Assembly: GCA_020137815.1 (NCBI GenBank)
Contig: CM035355.1
Coordinates: 7,066,597-7,130,596 of the forward strand
Source of the DNA: Hormiphora californensis
Lineage: Eukaryota > Ctenophora > Tentaculata > Cydippida > Pleurobrachiidae
DNA: 64,000 bases
Direction of reading: 5' to 3'
Shown here: piece after piece, positions 62,632 to 64,000 of the stretch
Layout of the letters: the number at the start of each line of letters is the position of its first letter
How positions within the stretch are numbered: position 1 is the stretch's first letter
Made by a program: the position numbers and the translations under genes
The notes under the pieces: generated by a model
The model's database searches: none
The model's input: only the letters and a program-made list of their open reading frames with translations
Told to the model about the DNA's origin: nothing

Positions 62632-63321
62632 CTAGAGGGGAGAGAGAGAGAGGGAGAGAGATGAGAGATGTGAGGGAGATGTAATAGAGATTAGAGAGGT
62701 GGAATTGGGATTTGGGAAGGAGAGAGATAAAGTGGGAGGGGCTCTGATACAGAGAGGGATTGTCGGGAGAGAGTGGGAGGGGAAGCTAAGAGCTGGAGGT
62801 GAGAAAAAGAGTCGAAAGAGCGAGATTGTAGAATGGGAGGGAGGAGAACGAAGCGTAAGGGGTGAGAGAAAGGAGCTAGGAGGAGCGTAGGGGGTGAGCG
62901 AAAGAAGTGATTGATTGAATGCCAAAGAAACTGCGGACAAGGTAATGAGGTCAGGTGTCTGTCACAAACACTATTACATGGATAGGGATATACATGAGAA
63001 AGATGCAAGAAAATAAGGAAACATCGTATTTCGAGGATTTTATAAAAAGTGTTAGAATGTCACACAACAAAACGGTTCAAGAGATTTTGAAATCCAGTAA
63101 AATGAAACAATAGACACACACACACACACATACACAAACTTTCCTTTTCTTTCAGACAAATTCTGCTCTCGCGATATATTATCTAGATCCAGCTAGAACA
63201 CATCCACACAGATATACACTCACCCAGGACCCACAATATATTACTTTCTTGTCATGGACTATCTTCACCCTTGGTGGACAGAAACATAAAATGTTCCCCT
63301 AAATGTAATATCAAACACATC
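62632..63321. other. Region between SKIC8 and CCDC186
   Basis: GA-rich to 62900, then AT-rich with a short (CA)n at 63115-63130. It probably holds the SKIC8 promoter and the CCDC186 3'UTR. No gene seen. Confidence 0.4.
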
Positions 63322-64000
63322 TTACGATCGGTTCAGGCGCTCAATCTCATCGCCCAAGGTTTTGAATATTCTCCTTCAATGTAATGTTCTTGAACAAGGT
63401 ATCCTCTAAAACCTGCTTGCAACTTTTCGTTTATCTCCATTGACAACTTGAGAGTCATACCGTTAGCAGCACCCCTCTCCAGAGGTGACTTATATGCCTC
63501 GCCGGCCAGCCGTGTTCTCTCACCCGTCTCCACGCGAAGCAACAAGCTCTGAATCACCCGGGTCTTCTTTTGTAGGTCTTTTGTCAGAGTTTCAACGTGG
63601 CTTTCGTAAAACTCAATCTTCTCCTGGCGTTTTGCCAAAGCTCGTTGAAGGGAGCACAATCTCTCAATGAGCATTGCCCGGGCTTGATCCATTGTCAGGG
63701 TGTAGGCACTACTCTCGCTACTTTGATCCTCTGCCTCGCTGCTTGCTCCGGATCGTGTTCTTGTATCCCGACCATGACTTTCCAGCGAGGTAACTGACTC
63801 CGTCCGTCGCATGCTCTCTTCCTGGCGCTCCAGCTGTCTTCGGAACTGGTCAATCTGCCGGAGAAGGTCTTTGTTATCAGCCTGGTGTTTTCGTTTTGAT
63901 ACCACTGCATTGTTGTTCATGTCAGATAGCTTACACTCAAGATCTGATTTGCAGTCCTCCAGCTCCTTGACCTTGATCTCAAGGGAACTGATCAGGTCAG
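63322..64000 (-). CDS. CCDC186: CCDC186 C-terminal part, continues past the window
   Basis: A long coiled-coil frame enters from the right edge (LISSLEIKVKELEDCKSDLE), runs through LSDMNNNAVVSKRKH, AMLIERLCSLQRALAKRQEK and KKTRVIQSLLLRVETGE, and reaches GMTLKLSMEINEKLQA. These match the conserved end of CCDC186 (worm CCCP-1), a Golgi/endosome coiled-coil protein needed for dense-core vesicle cargo sorting. After KLQA the conserved end (VLEDTL, NITLKEN, GDEIERLNR) continues in a second and then a third frame to a stop at 63322. There are single-base frame breaks near 63411 and 63353. Both lie at short G or C runs, so sequence error is likely. Confidence 0.83.

Overview
The window is animal (metazoan) nuclear DNA. 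Its genes are split by GT-AG introns on both strands and include PSME4, OGFOD3, SKIC8/WDR61, CCDC186, an SRCR receptor, a Ly6/uPAR-like protein, VWC peptides and rhodopsin-type GPCRs. Introns are mostly 100-600 bp. CT/GA and AC microsatellites are very long, and small inverted-repeat transposons are common. This suits an invertebrate, possibly an early-branching one such as a sponge; I cannot name the species. There is no bacterial-style gene, operon or CRISPR.

Layout: 1-2877 (-) C2 + IPT/TIG protein, running off the left edge. 3484-5344 (+) OGFOD3, head-to-head with it. 5622-16592, a segment bounded by a 61-bp inverted repeat, which holds PSME4 exons 1-4 on the minus strand and a damaged copy of exons 5-18. 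16811-25860, the mirror image of 5622-14614, with clean PSME4 exons 5-18 on the plus strand. 29044-30955, PSME4 exons 19-23. The 4.4-kb intron 18 of PSME4 carries an antisense Ly6-like gene, a mariner-like MITE, a decayed Ly6 paralogue with a GGN-repeat tract, and a 1.4-kb foldback element. 33109-35285 (-) single-SRCR type I receptor. 39277-42691 (-) three tandem one-domain VWC secreted peptides. 43864-44917 (+) GPCR interrupted by a perfect palindrome. 46363-49761 (+) LDLa-repeat GPCR with several frame breaks. 50380-53880, satellite block with an inserted transposon. 54720-62626 (-) SKIC8/WDR61, with an intact intronless GPCR (61072-62241, +) inside its first coding intron. 63322-64000 (-) the end of CCDC186.

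The main puzzle is PSME4. Exons 1-4 join in phase to exon 5 of the damaged left copy, while exons 19-23 follow the clean right copy, so neither strand carries a whole gene. Exons 1-4, either copy of 5-18, and 19-23 together give a continuous frame of about 1790 codons, close to the human length. A mis-oriented, unpolished second-haplotype contig is the simplest reading. A real inversion between 9-kb inverted repeats is the biological alternative.

The VWC cluster gives a clean before-and-after view of transposition: two tandem copies differ by a TTAA-flanked foldback MITE, a tRNA-derived insertion and a piggyBac-like end. The same TTAA-flanked palindromic class recurs three times in the window.
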